Notes under the pieces: generated by a model
The model's input: only the letters and a program-made list of their open reading frames with translations
Database searches by the model: none
Told to the model about the DNA's origin: nothing
Translations under genes and position numbers: made by a program
Shown: positions 40,430 to 49,303 of the stretch, in pieces
Position numbering within the stretch: position 1 is the stretch's first letter
How the letters are laid out: every line of letters begins with the position of its first letter
NCBI RefSeq assembly: GCF_013205055.1
Contig: NZ_JABMLF010000001.1
Location: 310,001 to 374,000, forward strand
DNA length: 64,000 nt
From: Rathayibacter sp. VKM Ac-2856
Lineage (GTDB): Bacteria > Actinomycetota > Actinomycetes > Actinomycetales > Microbacteriaceae
Direction of reading: 5' to 3'

Positions 40430-43006
40430 CTATCGTCGCCGATCGAGCGCCGCCAGCAGGTACGGCGCCGTCCGGCTGCCGTCCGCCCGCGCGACCTCCT
40501 CGGGCGTGCCGGTCGCGACGATCGAGCCGCCCGCGTCGCCCGCTCCCGGCCCGAGGTCGATCACCCAGTCCGCGTCGGCGACGATCCGCATGTCGTGCTC
40601 GACCACGACGACCGTGTTGCCCGCGTCGACGAGGTGCTGCAGGTGGCCGAGCAGCCGGTCCGCGTCGGCCGGGTGCAGTCCAGAGGTCGGCTCGTCGAGC
40701 AGGTACAGCGTGTCGCCGCGCTGCGCCCGCCGCAGCTCGGACGCCAGCTTCACCCGCTGCGCCTCGCCGCCGGAGAGCTCCGGCGCCGGCTGGCCGAGCG
40801 CGACGTAGCCGAGCCCGACGTCCAGCAGCGCGTCGAGGTGCCGGCCGATCTCCGTCTCCTCGGCGAACACCTCGCGCGCCTCGGTCACGCTCAGCGCGAG
40901 CACCTCGGCGATCGACCGCCCGCCCCAGGTCACCTCGAGCGTCTCGTCGTTGTAGCGCGTGCCGCCGCAGGCCGTGCACGGCGCCTGCACCGTCGGCAGG
41001 AAGAGCAGCTCCACCTCCATCGTCCCCTCGCCCTTGCAGACCGGGCAGCGGCCGCTGGGCATGTTGAAGGAGAAGCGGCCCGCGCCGTAGCGCCGCCGCT
41101 TCGCCTCCGGGGTCGCCGCGAAGAGGGCGCGCACCCGGTCGAAGAGGCCGGTGTAGGTGGCGACGTTCGAGCGCGACGTCCGCCCGATCGGCGTCTGGCC
41201 GACCTGCACGACCCGGCGCAGCCGCTCCGCCGGTCCGGTCGCGCTGCCGGAGGTGACGCCGGAGTCGGCCGAGAGCAGCGGATCCTCGGGCGCGGCGCCG
41301 TCCGCCGGCGCCTCGTCCGCCTCGGCGCTCTCCCCCGCGACCTCCGCGCGCAGGCTCGCGCGCAGCAGATCCGGCAGCGCCCGGTTCACCAGGGTCGACT
41401 TGCCCGACCCGGAGACGCCGGTCACCGCGGTCAGCGCGCCGAGCGGGAACGCGACGTCGAGCCCGCGGAGGTTGTTCCGCGCCACGTCCACGAGGCGCAC
41501 CTGCGCGTCGGGAGTGCGCCGCGCGGGCAGCGGCGGCGTCGGCTCGGCCGTCTCGGGGAAGAGGTAGCGCCGGGTGATCGAGTCGTCCGCCTCGCGGAGC
41601 CCCTCCAGCTCGCCCGAGTAGACGACGGTGCCGCCGCCCGACCCCGCCGCGGGGCCGATGTCGACGATCCAGTCGGCCTCGCGGATCACGTCGAGCGAGT
41701 GCTCGACGAAGAAGACCGTGTTGCCGCTGTCCTTCAGCGAGCGGAGGATGCCCAGCAGCGCCTCGGTGTCGGCCGGGTGCAGTCCCGTCGACGGCTCGTC
41801 GAGGACGAAGACGACCCCGAACAGGCGAGAGAGCACCTGGGTCGCGAGGCGCATCCGCTGCAGCTCGCCCGAGGACAGCGTCGGCGTCGAGCGGTCGAGC
41901 GAGAGGTAGCCGAGGCCGAGATCGACGATCGGCGCCATCCGGCCGAGCAGGTCCGAGACGAGCCGCTGAGCCGCCAGCCGGGTCTCGGGCGCGAGCGGCG
42001 CCCCGCCCACCGGGACCCAGCCGGGCTCGAGCACGCGCCCCAGCAGCGCCGCCAGCTCCTCCAGCGGCAGCGCCGAGAGCTCGGTGATGTCCAGGCCCTC
42101 GACGGTGACCGCGAGGGCCTCCGGCTTCACCCGCTTGCCGTGGCAGTCCGGGCAGGGGACGCTGACCAGGAACGTCGCCGCGCGCTCGCGCATCCGGGCG
42201 CTCTTGGAGCCCGCGAAGGTGTCCATCACGTAGCGCCGCACCCCGAGGAACGTGCTCATGTAGCGCGGCTCGGCGCCCGCCGCGACGGCCGCGCGCACCT
42301 CGGCCGGTCCGCGATCGGTCCAGACCGGCACCTGCGGCGACTCCTGCGTGTGCAGGATCCACTCGCGGTCCTCGGCGGGCAGCGTCCGCCAGGGCACGTC
42401 GATGTCGTAGCCGAGCGAGATCAGGCTGTCCCGCAGCTGCTTGCCGTGCCACGCGGTCGGCCAGGCGGCGAGCGCGCCGTCGCGGATCGAGAGCGAGTCG
42501 TCCGGGACCATCAGCTCCTCGGGCACGTCGTAGACGCGGCCGATCCCGTGACAGGCCGGGCAGGCGCCCTGCACCGTGTTCGCGGAGAAGTCCTCCGCGA
42601 GGAGCATCGGCGCGCCCTCGGGGTAGGTGCCGACCCGGGAGAAGACCATCCGCACCACCGAGGACAGCGTGGTCGCGCTGCCGAGGGTCGAGCGCGCCGA
42701 GCCGCTGGAGCGCCGCTGCGGCAGCGCGACGGCCGGCGGCAGTCCGTCGATCGCGTCGACGTCGGGCACGCCGACCTGGTCGATCAGCCGGCGGGCGTAG
42801 GGCGCGACCGACTCGAAGTACCGGCGCTGCGCCTCGGCGTAGAGCGTGCCGAACGCGAGCGAGCTCTTCCCCGACCCGGAGACGCCGGTGAAGGCGACCA
42901 GCGCGTCCCGCGGGATGTCGACGTCCACGTCGCGGAGGTTGTTCTCGCGGGCGCCCCGGACGCGGACCCGGTCGAGGCGGTGGTCGTCGGGTCTGTGCGC
43001 AGTCAT
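40430..43006 (-). CDS. UvrA paralogue of the UvrA2/DrrC type
   Basis: 858 residues, against about 950 for UvrA. Two ABC modules: Walker A GVSGSGKSS near residue 41 and GVSGSGKST in the second half; signatures LSSGELQRMRLATQVL and LSGGEAQRVKLASEL; Walker B VFVLDEPSTGLHP and LYLLDEPTSGLHP. Zinc cysteine pairs are CPACHGIG, CPDCHGKR, CPVCKGEG and CTACGGTR. The UvrB-binding segment normally present between FARVG and the first zinc finger is missing, so it should not act with UvrB. Such proteins are linked to drug resistance or DNA-binding-drug tolerance. Followed downstream by the M1 gene. Confidence 0.87.
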   Translation of the reverse strand: MTAHRPDDHRLDRVRVRGARENNLRDVDVDIPRDALVAFTGVSGSGKSSLAFGTLYAEAQRRYFESVAPYARRLIDQVGVPDVDAIDGLPPAVALPQRRSSGSARSTLGSATTLSSVVRMVFSRVGTYPEGAPMLLAEDFSANTVQGACPACHGIGRVYDVPEELMVPDDSLSIRDGALAAWPTAWHGKQLRDSLISLGYDIDVPWRTLPAEDREWILHTQESPQVPVWTDRGPAEVRAAVAAGAEPRYMSTFLGVRRYVMDTFAGSKSARMRERAATFLVSVPCPDCHGKRVKPEALAVTVEGLDITELSALPLEELAALLGRVLEPGWVPVGGAPLAPETRLAAQRLVSDLLGRMAPIVDLGLGYLSLDRSTPTLSSGELQRMRLATQVLSRLFGVVFVLDEPSTGLHPADTEALLGILRSLKDSGNTVFFVEHSLDVIREADWIVDIGPAAGSGGGTVVYSGELEGLREADDSITRRYLFPETAEPTPPLPARRTPDAQVRLVDVARNNLRGLDVAFPLGALTAVTGVSGSGKSTLVNRALPDLLRASLRAEVAGESAEADEAPADGAAPEDPLLSADSGVTSGSATGPAERLRRVVQVGQTPIGRTSRSNVATYTGLFDRVRALFAATPEAKRRRYGAGRFSFNMPSGRCPVCKGEGTMEVELLFLPTVQAPCTACGGTRYNDETLEVTWGGRSIAEVLALSVTEAREVFAEETEIGRHLDALLDVGLGYVALGQPAPELSGGEAQRVKLASELRRAQRGDTLYLLDEPTSGLHPADADRLLGHLQHLVDAGNTVVVVEHDMRIVADADWVIDLGPGAGDAGGSIVATGTPEEVARADGSRTAPYLLAALDRRR

Positions 43007-43032
43007 CCGACCAGCTTGCCCTGTCGGGAGGC

Positions 43033-43088
43033 GCGCTCGGTTCAGTGCGCTCGGTCCGGTGCGCTCGGTCCGGTGCGCTCAGTCCGCC
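43033..43088. repeat. 14-bp tandem repeat at a stop codon
   Basis: Four units close to GCGCTCGGTCCGGT (units 2 and 3 identical). The last unit holds the stop of the serine hydrolase gene. Confidence 0.85.
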
Positions 43089-44623
43089 GTCGGGCGGTAC
43101 GAGCGCACGACCGGCAGCACCTCGTTCGCCGCCGGTGCCGCCGAAGGCTTCCGTGTCACGACGTCGAGCCGCTGCAGCAGCGCGGGGATCGTCGGCGTCA
43201 TCTCCAGCCGGCACTCGAGCTCGCCGTCGCGACCGGGCAGGACGAAGGCGACCTGGGCCGCGGAGGCGCTCCACAGCAGCCGCTCGCGCAGCGGCCGGGC
43301 GGTCGCGTCCTCGGCGAGCCCGCCGACCTCGGCGAGCACCGCGGCGAGCCGCCGCGCGCGCACCTCGGCCGGCACATCGCTCAGCAGGTTCGGGCTGAAC
43401 AGCTCGCCGCCGGAGAGCTCCTCCGCCCGCGCGGGATCCGCGGGGCCGACGATCGCGGCCTCCACGGCGGCGGCGGCGGCCAGCGTCGTCGGGTGCAGCC
43501 GGATCGTCCGGGCCGGCGGGGCCGCGTCCTCGAGCGCCGCTCGGAGGAGGCCCGTGGCCGCGGCGGCGAGCTTCGCCCCGTTCGTCGTCGCGAACACGAC
43601 GACCCCGAGACCCGAATCCAGGTGCCAGCGCATGTTCGAGGACCAGCCGGGCAGGCCGCCGGAGTGGTGGGCGATCGCGCCGAAGCGGACGTCCTGCTCG
43701 ATCACGAGGCCGAGACCGTAGGCGGAGCCGTCGAGCGTGCTCTCGCCCGCACGGGGGCTGAGCGCCGGCACCGGGGTCCAGCCGCGCTGCATCTCGCGGC
43801 GGGAGGCGCGGCCGAGCACGGCATCGGCCGCCTCGGCCGCCCCGTCAGCCGCCCCGTCCTCGCCCGCGAACGCCGACGACAGCCAGCCGCTCCAGCGCGC
43901 GATGTCGCCGACCGTGCTGTACATGCTCGCCGCGCACGCCCCCACGCCGGTGCCCGTGTAGGGCCGCGGCTCCCAGGTGGCACCCTCGTCGAAGCTGCTG
44001 AAGCCCTGCGCCACATCGGCGCCCTCGGCGTACGCGCCGACGTCGTAGCGCGTGCTCGCGAGGCCGAGCGGCTCGAGGATCGTCCGGGTCGCGAACGCGA
44101 CGAAGTCCTCGCCGGACACGTTCTCGACGATCACGCCGAGCAGCCAGAAGCCGATGTTCGAGTACTGGTAGACCTCGCCCGGCCGCTCCGTGAAGGTCAG
44201 CCCGCGGGCGATCAGCGCGAGGAACTCCACGCGCGGCATCGCCATGACGTGGTCCGCCCAGCCGTTGTCCTCGGGCAGGCCCGAGCAGTTGCTGAGCAGC
44301 ATCCGGATCGTGACGGGGAGCGCCCGGCCGGCGGCGTCGACCGGATCGGCGAACTCCGGCACGTGCGCGCTCACCCGGTCGTCCAGGGACAGCAGCCCGC
44401 GGTCGCGCAGGATCAGCACGGCGGCCGCCTCGAAGCTCTTCGACATCGACGCGATGCGGTGCACGGTGCCGGCCACGGGAGCCGCGCCGTCGAGGCGGTG
44501 CTCGCCGCGCCCGTGCTGGGCGATCAGTCCCTCGCGGTCGAACAGGGCCCAGCTGAGCGACGGCGCGACCGGCGCCCCCTCGTCGAACCAGTGCGCGAAT
44601 CGGTCCAGGAGCTGCGGGGTCAT
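43079..44623 (-). CDS. serine hydrolase, beta-lactamase/DD-peptidase family
   Basis: 514 residues. The class C-like motifs are SxxK (S59-M-S-K62), YSN (in YQYSNIGFW) and HSGG in place of KTG. The first 380 residues form this domain; the remaining 130 are an extra C-terminal region. No signal peptide is visible, which points to a cytoplasmic esterase or peptidase-like enzyme rather than a secreted beta-lactamase. ATG at 44623 follows GGAAGGATGAGG, 4 nt after the FUSC stop, so it is in an operon with that gene. Confidence 0.82.
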   Translation of the reverse strand: MTPQLLDRFAHWFDEGAPVAPSLSWALFDREGLIAQHGRGEHRLDGAAPVAGTVHRIASMSKSFEAAAVLILRDRGLLSLDDRVSAHVPEFADPVDAAGRALPVTIRMLLSNCSGLPEDNGWADHVMAMPRVEFLALIARGLTFTERPGEVYQYSNIGFWLLGVIVENVSGEDFVAFATRTILEPLGLASTRYDVGAYAEGADVAQGFSSFDEGATWEPRPYTGTGVGACAASMYSTVGDIARWSGWLSSAFAGEDGAADGAAEAADAVLGRASRREMQRGWTPVPALSPRAGESTLDGSAYGLGLVIEQDVRFGAIAHHSGGLPGWSSNMRWHLDSGLGVVVFATTNGAKLAAAATGLLRAALEDAAPPARTIRLHPTTLAAAAAVEAAIVGPADPARAEELSGGELFSPNLLSDVPAEVRARRLAAVLAEVGGLAEDATARPLRERLLWSASAAQVAFVLPGRDGELECRLEMTPTIPALLQRLDVVTRKPSAAPAANEVLPVVRSYRPTAD

Positions 44624-44627
44624 CCCC

Positions 44628-45701
44628 TCATCCTTCCGCACGCTCCGGGTCGTCCCGCCGCAGCTCGGCGACGATGCGCCGCAGGTGGATGGCGACCAGG
44701 ACGCCCGGGCCCACGCTGGTCCCCGTCGCCGCGGTGCGCTCGTCGACCCGGCGCACCAGCTCCTCCACGGCGGCGTCCGCGCCCGCGAGGGAGTCGCCGC
44801 TCTCGATCGCCTCCGCGACCGCGTGGCAGGCCGCGGCGAGCGGCCGCGCCAGCTCCGCGTCGAACGGCAGCGCGCCCGGCCTGTCCCAGATCGTGTCCGC
44901 GAGGGCGGCGGTCATGTCGCGGACGTGGAAGAGCGTCCCGTCCAGCGTCGCCAGCCGGAGGTGGTCGGTCCGCGAGCTGTGCCGGTGCAGGAGCGCCCGC
45001 GGATTGCCCTTCCGGCTCTCGTCGCCGTCGACCAGCGCGCGCCGCACCCCCGACGCCGTCGCCGCCAGGTGCTCGCCGTTGGTCGACCAGGCCTCGTGCT
45101 CGGGCGGCCAGGTCTCCTCGAGGGCGTCCGCCATGTCGTGCAGGTGCCGCGCGAGCTGGCGCTCGAACTCGTCCACGCGGGCGGAGGCCGACTCCGAGGT
45201 GAGCCCCGGCGCGACCAGCAGGTTGACGAGGAGCCCGACGACCACGCCGACGGCCATCTGGACGAGGTAGCCGAGCGAGTAGTCCTCCGCGCGCGCTCCC
45301 CCGATGATCAGGACGAAGAGCGCCGCCATCGGCACGTACTCGCGGCCCGCGCCGAACCAGCCCGTGCCCGACAGCACGACGCCGATGCCGACGATCAGCG
45401 GGATGGTCCACCAGGTCGGGCCGACCGTCACCACGACGAGCGCCGCCAGGGCGATGCCGACGGCGAGGCCCAGCAGTGTCTGCACGCCGGTCTTCGCCGA
45501 GCCCATCAGCGTCGGGTACATGCTGACCAGCGCGCCGAGCGGCGCGTAGTACGGATACTGCTCCGCGACCCCGGGCACGTGCGGCGCGAGCGCCCAGGCG
45601 ATGCCCACCGCCAGCGCCGTCTTCAGGGCGAGCAGCAGCCGCGGACCGGCGACGGCCGCGCGCCAGGCCCGGCCGAGCCGGGTGAGGCGGGCGCCGATCA
45701 T
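44628..45701 (-). CDS. FUSC family / aromatic acid exporter-like membrane protein
   Basis: 357 residues. Six hydrophobic segments in the first 170 residues (from LLLALKTALAVGIAWALAP to VGVVVGLLVNLLVAPGL), then a soluble helical domain with EFERQLARHLHDMADALEE. This is the half-size FUSC/ArAE layout. ATG at 45701 lies in a 17-bp tandem repeat that also holds the stop of the upstream PPOX gene, giving a serial stop/start overlap. Substrate unknown; such proteins export aromatic acids or similar anions. Confidence 0.82.
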   Translation of the reverse strand: MIGARLTRLGRAWRAAVAGPRLLLALKTALAVGIAWALAPHVPGVAEQYPYYAPLGALVSMYPTLMGSAKTGVQTLLGLAVGIALAALVVVTVGPTWWTIPLIVGIGVVLSGTGWFGAGREYVPMAALFVLIIGGARAEDYSLGYLVQMAVGVVVGLLVNLLVAPGLTSESASARVDEFERQLARHLHDMADALEETWPPEHEAWSTNGEHLAATASGVRRALVDGDESRKGNPRALLHRHSSRTDHLRLATLDGTLFHVRDMTAALADTIWDRPGALPFDAELARPLAAACHAVAEAIESGDSLAGADAAVEELVRRVDERTAATGTSVGPGVLVAIHLRRIVAELRRDDPERAEG

Positions 45702-45724
45702 TGCCGGGCGCCGATCACTGCCGG
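45691..45724 (-). repeat. two 17-bp tandem repeats linking PPOX and FUSC genes
   Basis: GCGCCGATCATTGCCGG then GCGCCGATCACTGCCGG (plus strand). On the minus strand the PPOX TGA (45717-45715) overlaps GTG 45718-45716; that GTG opens a six-codon ORF ending at TGA 45700-45698, which overlaps the FUSC ATG 45701-45699. Confidence 0.88.
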
Positions 45725-46197
45725 GCGTCGAGCCGCGCCGCGACGTCCGCCGGGAAGCCGCCGGTCGCGATCGGGCTCCAGCGCGTCGGGGTGATGCGCA
45801 GCAGCGACTTGCCCTGCAGGCGCATCGCCGCCCGGTACTCCTCCCAGTCGGGGTGCTCGCCGGAGATGCTGCGGTAGTAGTCGACCAGCGCGTCCTCCGC
45901 CTCCGGCATGTGCAGCACCTCGGCCTCGCCGTCGATCTGGATCCAGGCGTCGTTCCAGTCGTCCGACAGCACGAGCACGGAGGCGGCGGAGCGGCGCTCG
46001 GCGTTGCGGGTCTTCGCCCGGCCCGGATAGGTCGAGACGACGACGCGGCCCTCGGCGTCCACGCCGCCGGACACCGGGGACATCTGCGGCCGGCCGTCCG
46101 CGCGGGTGGTCGCGACGAGCATCCGGTGCCGCGGACGCACGAATTCGAGCATGCCGTCGCGGTCGACGACGGTGGTGGTGGAGACGGTTCTGGCCAT
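45715..46197 (-). CDS. PPOX class oxidoreductase (pyridoxamine oxidase-like fold)
   Basis: 160 residues. Split beta-barrel of the PNPOx-like/F420-binding type: MLVATTRADGRPQMSPVSGG, VVVSTYPGRAKTRNAERRSA, ASVLVLSDDWNDAWIQIDGE. This matches actinobacterial proteins that bind F420 or flavin and reduce small substrates. ATG at 46197 has minus-strand TAGCCT 6 nt upstream, so it is probably leaderless and not dependent on tetR transcription. Cofactor and substrate are inferred from the family only. Confidence 0.82.
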   Translation of the reverse strand: MARTVSTTTVVDRDGMLEFVRPRHRMLVATTRADGRPQMSPVSGGVDAEGRVVVSTYPGRAKTRNAERRSAASVLVLSDDWNDAWIQIDGEAEVLHMPEAEDALVDYYRSISGEHPDWEEYRAAMRLQGKSLLRITPTRWSPIATGGFPADVAARLDARQ

Positions 46198-46203
46198 GCG
46201 TCC

Positions 46204-46209
46204 AGGCTA
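46204..46209 (-). promoter_or_regulatory. -10 element, leaderless PPOX gene
   Basis: Minus-strand TAGCCT-GGACGC-ATG. Confidence 0.5.
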
Positions 46210-46228
46210 GCCAGCCGGCCGGCGCCGC

Positions 46229-46792
46229 TCAGCCCGCGAGTCGCCGCAGCCGAGCGCGCTGCTCGCGGAGCACGACGACCAGCGCGACCCCGCCCGTGTC
46301 GCCCAGCCACTCCTCCAGCGCGGAGTCGAACAGCGCCGAGGCCGTGTGCGCGGCGAGCGCCGCATCGGCGGGCGGCACCTCCGCCGCGACGAGCGCGTCG
46401 CGCATCGCATCGGCCAGGATCGCCGACTTCAGGAGCTCGCGCTCGCGCAGCGCCGGCTCGGACCGGACGACCGCCCGCCGGGCCGCGATGTCGTCCCGCC
46501 AGCCCTCGAGGTCCCCGGCCGCGACGGTCTCGAGCCCGTGCATCAGCAGCTCGAGGGGCGCGAGACCGGCGGGCGCCCCGCCCAGCAGCCGCGCGACGAC
46601 CTCCGGGAACTCCCGCTCCCGCAGGAACAGCACGTCGCGCTTGTCGGCGAAGTGGCGGAAGAAGGTGCGCGTCGTGAGTCCGGCGCGCTGGGCGATTGCG
46701 GGCACCGTCGTGGCGGAGTAGCCGTGCTCGGCGAACAGCTCCATCGCCGCGCGCTCGAGGCGCAGTGCGGCATCGGGGGCCCAGCGTGACAT
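46229..46792 (-). CDS. TetR family regulator, divergent to dehydrogenase-MFS fusion
   Basis: 187 residues. HTH: LRLERAAMELFAEHGYSATT, then VPAIAQRAGLTTRTFFRHFA, then DKRDVLF. The C-terminal half is of the TetR type with EEWLGDTGG near the end. ATG at 46792 has TACTCT 7 nt upstream; an in-frame GTG at 46816 would lie in the operator and is less likely. The divergent spacer carries two inverted repeats that fit TetR sites. Confidence 0.87.
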   Translation of the reverse strand: MSRWAPDAALRLERAAMELFAEHGYSATTVPAIAQRAGLTTRTFFRHFADKRDVLFLREREFPEVVARLLGGAPAGLAPLELLMHGLETVAAGDLEGWRDDIAARRAVVRSEPALRERELLKSAILADAMRDALVAAEVPPADAALAAHTASALFDSALEEWLGDTGGVALVVVLREQRARLRRLAG

Positions 46793-46808
46793 GGGGATCA
46801 GAGTAGCC

Positions 46809-46857
46809 GATGACACGTCGTGTCGTCAGGAGTAGGGTGATGACACGTCATGCCATC
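46809..46857. promoter_or_regulatory. tandem TetR operators in divergent spacer
   Basis: Two 19-bp sites: GATGACA-CGTCG-TGTCGTC (46809-46827) and GATGACA-CGTCA-TGCCATC (46839-46857), 6 of 7 arm positions pairing in each, 30 bp apart. TAGGGT (46833-46838), the probable -10 of the fusion gene, sits between them. Confidence 0.65.
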
Positions 46858-46870
46858 GATCGGAGACCCC

Positions 46871-49303
46871 GTGCCCTCGAACCCCGCCGGCCCCGCGAAC
46901 CACGCCGCCCGCCTGCCCGCTCCCCGCGCCGATCTCGTCGTCGGCCCCGCGCCGATGCCCGCGCCGATGCCCGGGGAGCTGCTGGTGCGCAACCGCGCCG
47001 TCGCCGTGAACCCGCTCGACGACGTGAAGCAGTGGACCGGGAACCTGATGTACCGCTGGCTGCCCTACCCGTCCGTCCTCGGCGAGGACGTCGCCGGCGA
47101 GGTCGCCGCCGTCGGGCCGGGGGTCGAGCGCTTCGCCGTCGGCGACCGCGTCCTCGCCTACGCGGTCGGGATGGAGCGCGGTCGGCGGCACGAGGCCGAG
47201 GGCGGCTTCCAGGAGTACACGGTCGTCCGAGCAGACCTCGCCGCGCCGATCCCGCCGCATGTCGCGGACGAGCAGGCCGTCGTGCTGCCGCTCGCGGTCT
47301 CGACCGCGGCGACCGCGCTGTTCCAGAGGGACCACCTCGCGCTGCCGCACCCGTCGGCCGACCCCGTCGCCACCGGGCGCACGGTCGTCGTCTGGGGCGG
47401 CGCCACCAGCGTCGGCAGCAACGCGATCCAGCTCGCCGTCGCCTCCGGTCACCGGGTCGTGGCCACCGCCTCGCCGCAGAACCACGAGCGCCTCCGCGAG
47501 CTCGGCGCCGACGTCGTCGTCGACTACCGCGGCACCGGCGCGGTCGCCGACGTGGTCGCCGCGATCGGCGGGGCGGAGGTCGCGGGCGTCCTCGCCGTCG
47601 GGACCGGCTCCGCCGAGCCGTGCGTCGCGATCGCGGTCGCCACCGGGGCCCGCCGGGTCGCGCTGGCGAGCCCTTCCGTCTCGTTCGGCTCGCTCCCGCG
47701 CCGAGCGGGTCCCTCGCTCGCCTTCGCGCGGACGATGTCCCGGCTGATGGGCGCCAACATCGCTCTCCAGCTGACCGCGCGCCGCCACGGGATCCGCGCC
47801 CGCTACGTCTGGGGTGCCACGCTGATGAGCACCGAGGTCGGGCCGATGCTCTGGCGCGACCACCTGCCCGCCGCCCTCGCCGACGGCCGGCACCGCTGCG
47901 CACCCGAGCCCGAGATCGTGGGCACGGGGCTCGACTCCGTGCAGGCCGCGCTCGACCGGCTGCACGCGGGGGTGTCGGCGCGGAAGCCGGTCGTCCTGCT
48001 CCGACCGATCGCCCCGACCGTTCCGGCGGCTCCGACCGCTCCCGCGGCTCCGGCGGCGGGCCGCTCCGGTGCGCCACTATGGACCGTGCCGCTCCCCTCC
48101 ACCGGACTCCCCGCCGCCTCCGCGCGCTCCTGGCTCCTCGTCGCGCCGTCCCTCGTCGTCCTCGGCTGGGGCGGCAACCAGTTCCTGCCGCTGATGCAGC
48201 TCTACCGGCAGCTCGAGGGCTACACGCAGACCCAGGTGACGATCCTCCTCGCGGCCTACGTCGTCGGCATCGTGCCCGGCTTCGCGCTCGCGGGCGGCTG
48301 GTCGGACCGCTTCGGCCGCCGGCCGGTGCTGCTGGCCGGCCTCGTGCTGGGCGTCCTCGGCAGCATCGTGCTCGCCTGCTCCCCCGCGTCGGTGCTCGGG
48401 CTGGGCGTCGGCCGCTTCATCAGCGGGCTGAGCGTCGCCGCCGGCATGGTCGTCGGCACCGCCTGGATCAAGGAGCTCTCGATCGCGACCGGAGCGTCGT
48501 CCGCGGGCGCCCGGCGCGCCTCCGCGATGCTCACGATCGGCTTCGGCGGCGGCGCCGGAGTCGGCGGCGCGCTCGCGCAGTTCGGCCCGTGGCCGACGGT
48601 GCTGCCCTACGTCGTCCAGTCCGCCGCCTGCGTCGCGGCCGTCCTCGTCCTGCTCCGCGCACCGGAGACGAGGGCCTACGACCCGAGCGCCGGCCGCCTC
48701 ACCGGCGAGCTGCGGATCCCCCGCCCCGCCCGCCGCCGCTTCGCCGCCGTCGTCCTGCCGCTCGCGCCCTGGGTCTTCGCGGCACCCGCGCTGTCCTTCG
48801 CCGTCGGGCCGAGTCTCGTCGCCGAGCGGCTGCCCGGCGCCACCGTCGGCTTCGCCACCCTCGTCACCGTGATCACGCTCGGCTGCGGCTGGGTCACCCA
48901 GCTGCTCTCCGGACCGCTGCTGGCGCTGCTGCGCGGACGCGGCGCCCTCGTCGGCGGCGCGCTCACCGCGCTCGGCGCCCTGCTGCTGATCCCCGCCGCG
49001 GCCGGCCAGGAGCTCTGGGCCGTGCTCGTCGCCGCACCGGTCTTCGGCTGCGGCTACGGACTCGCGATGGTGTCCGGGCTCACCGCGACGCAGGCCCTCG
49101 TCGGCACCCGGGACCTCGCGAGCGCCACCGCCGTCTACTACTCCGTCACCTACGCCGGCTTCGCCCTGCCGGTGCTCCTCGCCGCGCTGGCCGTCCCCGC
49201 GCCGATGGCGGCGCTGCTCGCGGCGACCGCGCTCGCGATCCTCGCGTGTGTCGCGATCGCGGCCCGCGGGCTGCGGGATCAGAAGCGCGCCGCGACCTCG
49301 TAG
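46871..49303 (+). CDS. zinc-type alcohol dehydrogenase (MDR) fused in frame to MFS transporter
   Basis: 810 residues in one frame. Residues 1-378 are a medium-chain dehydrogenase/enoyl reductase: [36 protein letters not shown] and the nucleotide loop [20 protein letters not shown]; it ends [13 protein letters not shown], where such enzymes normally stop. A Pro/Ala linker (about 379-400) follows, then an MFS transporter with motif [18 protein letters not shown]. There is no stop between them. GTG at 46871 is chosen for the CGGAG upstream; ATG at 46850 lies in an operator. A GTG at 48086 could start a separate MFS protein. Probably repressed by the divergent TetR. It could couple modification and export of a toxic compound. 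Confidence 0.75.
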   Translation: MPSNPAGPANHAARLPAPRADLVVGPAPMPAPMPGELLVRNRAVAVNPLDDVKQWTGNLMYRWLPYPSVLGEDVAGEVAAVGPGVERFAVGDRVLAYAVGMERGRRHEAEGGFQEYTVVRADLAAPIPPHVADEQAVVLPLAVSTAATALFQRDHLALPHPSADPVATGRTVVVWGGATSVGSNAIQLAVASGHRVVATASPQNHERLRELGADVVVDYRGTGAVADVVAAIGGAEVAGVLAVGTGSAEPCVAIAVATGARRVALASPSVSFGSLPRRAGPSLAFARTMSRLMGANIALQLTARRHGIRARYVWGATLMSTEVGPMLWRDHLPAALADGRHRCAPEPEIVGTGLDSVQAALDRLHAGVSARKPVVLLRPIAPTVPAAPTAPAAPAAGRSGAPLWTVPLPSTGLPAASARSWLLVAPSLVVLGWGGNQFLPLMQLYRQLEGYTQTQVTILLAAYVVGIVPGFALAGGWSDRFGRRPVLLAGLVLGVLGSIVLACSPASVLGLGVGRFISGLSVAAGMVVGTAWIKELSIATGASSAGARRASAMLTIGFGGGAGVGGALAQFGPWPTVLPYVVQSAACVAAVLVLLRAPETRAYDPSAGRLTGELRIPRPARRRFAAVVLPLAPWVFAAPALSFAVGPSLVAERLPGATVGFATLVTVITLGCGWVTQLLSGPLLALLRGRGALVGGALTALGALLLIPAAAGQELWAVLVAAPVFGCGYGLAMVSGLTATQALVGTRDLASATAVYYSVTYAGFALPVLLAALAVPAPMAALLAATALAILACVAIAARGLRDQKRAATS
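48014..48049. repeat. 18-bp tandem repeat in the fusion linker
   Basis: CCGACCGTTCCGGCGGCT and CCGACCGCTCCCGCGGCT (16 of 18 equal) encode [12 protein letters not shown] between dehydrogenase and MFS parts. Confidence 0.75.

Noticed and set aside
48079-48120. ATG at 48079 as start of a separate MFS gene
   Set aside because: It is in another frame and gives an Arg/Pro-rich peptide, not the MFS sequence; only the GTG at 48086 is in frame.
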